From the NCBI RefSeq assembly GCF_024347575.1, contig NZ_AP025503.1, positions 186,001-250,000 on the forward strand: a stretch of DNA of 64,000 bases. The letters run 5' to 3'. The notes under the pieces are model-generated. The model made no database searches. It was not told the origin of the DNA and saw only the letters and a program-made list of their open reading frames with translations. Shown here piece by piece: positions 63,813 to 64,000 of this stretch; the stretch's first letter is position 1, and each line of letters opens with the position of its first letter. The stretch is from Vibrio pelagius. GTDB lineage: Bacteria > Pseudomonadota > Gammaproteobacteria > Enterobacterales > Vibrionaceae. The translations under genes and the position numbers were made by a program.

Positions 63813-64000
63813 TATGTACATTTTTGTGCATAGCGTCGACAGTCGTAGACTGGAGTGAGATAGAGTAACCTTTAATTCCTCGTGGTTTCCCCACCTTAAA
63901 TTGTTACGTATATTGCGAGTTAGTGATGTTTATATCCAGAGAAGCATTCGACACAAATCTGAGGGAAAAGTGACTTGATTATCCACTGCTATTTGTATTC

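Noticed and set aside
1..64000. tRNA or rRNA genes
   Set aside because: No cloverleaf or rRNA-like sequence was noticed; a covariance-model scan would be decisive.

Overview
The window looks like a stretch of a Vibrio (marine gammaproteobacterium) main chromosome. The evidence is the housekeeping synteny envC / cysE / gpsA / secB / yibN, the position of hldD (gmhD) at one edge of a surface-polysaccharide locus, the gfc/yjb plus wza-wzb-wzc export set, and dense Vibrio-type intergenic repeats. No species call is possible from the sequence alone.

Layout. (1) 1-7.4 kb: core genes, namely the 5' part of hldD, a TetR regulator, envC, cysE, gpsA, secB and a membrane rhodanese. The gaps are filled by a repeat family made of two hairpins whose loops are complementary; one gap holds a 132-bp tandem array. 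(2) 7.7-16.6 kb: a group-4-capsule-like export operon (gfcA/yjbE, gfcB, gfcC, gfcD, then wza, wzb, wzc) with an RfaH ops site ahead of wza. (3) 16.7-20 kb: prophage-derived remnants (holin, amidase, a secreted protein, a HTH gene split by one stop codon, a frameshifted small gene). (4) 20-35.4 kb: a second ops site, two decayed ISAs1-type transposases, then an AT-rich Wzx/Wzy polysaccharide cluster (flippase, SDR, MenD-like ThDP enzyme, pyruvyltransferase, polymerase, five transferase-like genes), followed by ugd, wecA (opposite strand) and galU.

(5) 35.4-44.2 kb: a recombinase module on the minus strand. A tyrosine integrase and a 199-aa partner lie downstream of a four-gene overlapping cassette. 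Three cassette genes match what I recall of the Gamma-Mobile-Trio (GmtX/Y/Z) and the fourth is a possible sliding-clamp-like protein. This suggests that a mobile island begins just after galU. (6) 44.2-63.8 kb: cargo or flanking accessory DNA. It holds an IS481 element, a pentose/pentitol ABC-transport and catabolism operon (polyol dehydrogenase, xylulokinase, LacI regulator, D-lyxose isomerase), an IS30 relic, and a complete 2-deoxyribose pathway (DeoR-type regulator, deoC, deoK, deoP, deoX) with two matching palindromic operators.

(7) 61.4-63.5 kb: the best candidate for an undescribed system. A small caspase/CHAT-like predicted protease sits behind an eight-copy hexanucleotide repeat. It is followed by a helical 121-aa protein, a 255-aa protein with a ubiquitin-like C-terminus, and a short overlapping ORF that may be a truncated fourth gene. 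A degraded copy of the 121-aa gene lies 17.5 kb away beside the intact IS481, and a degraded IS481 lies just beyond this operon, so the accessory region was built by duplication or insertion.
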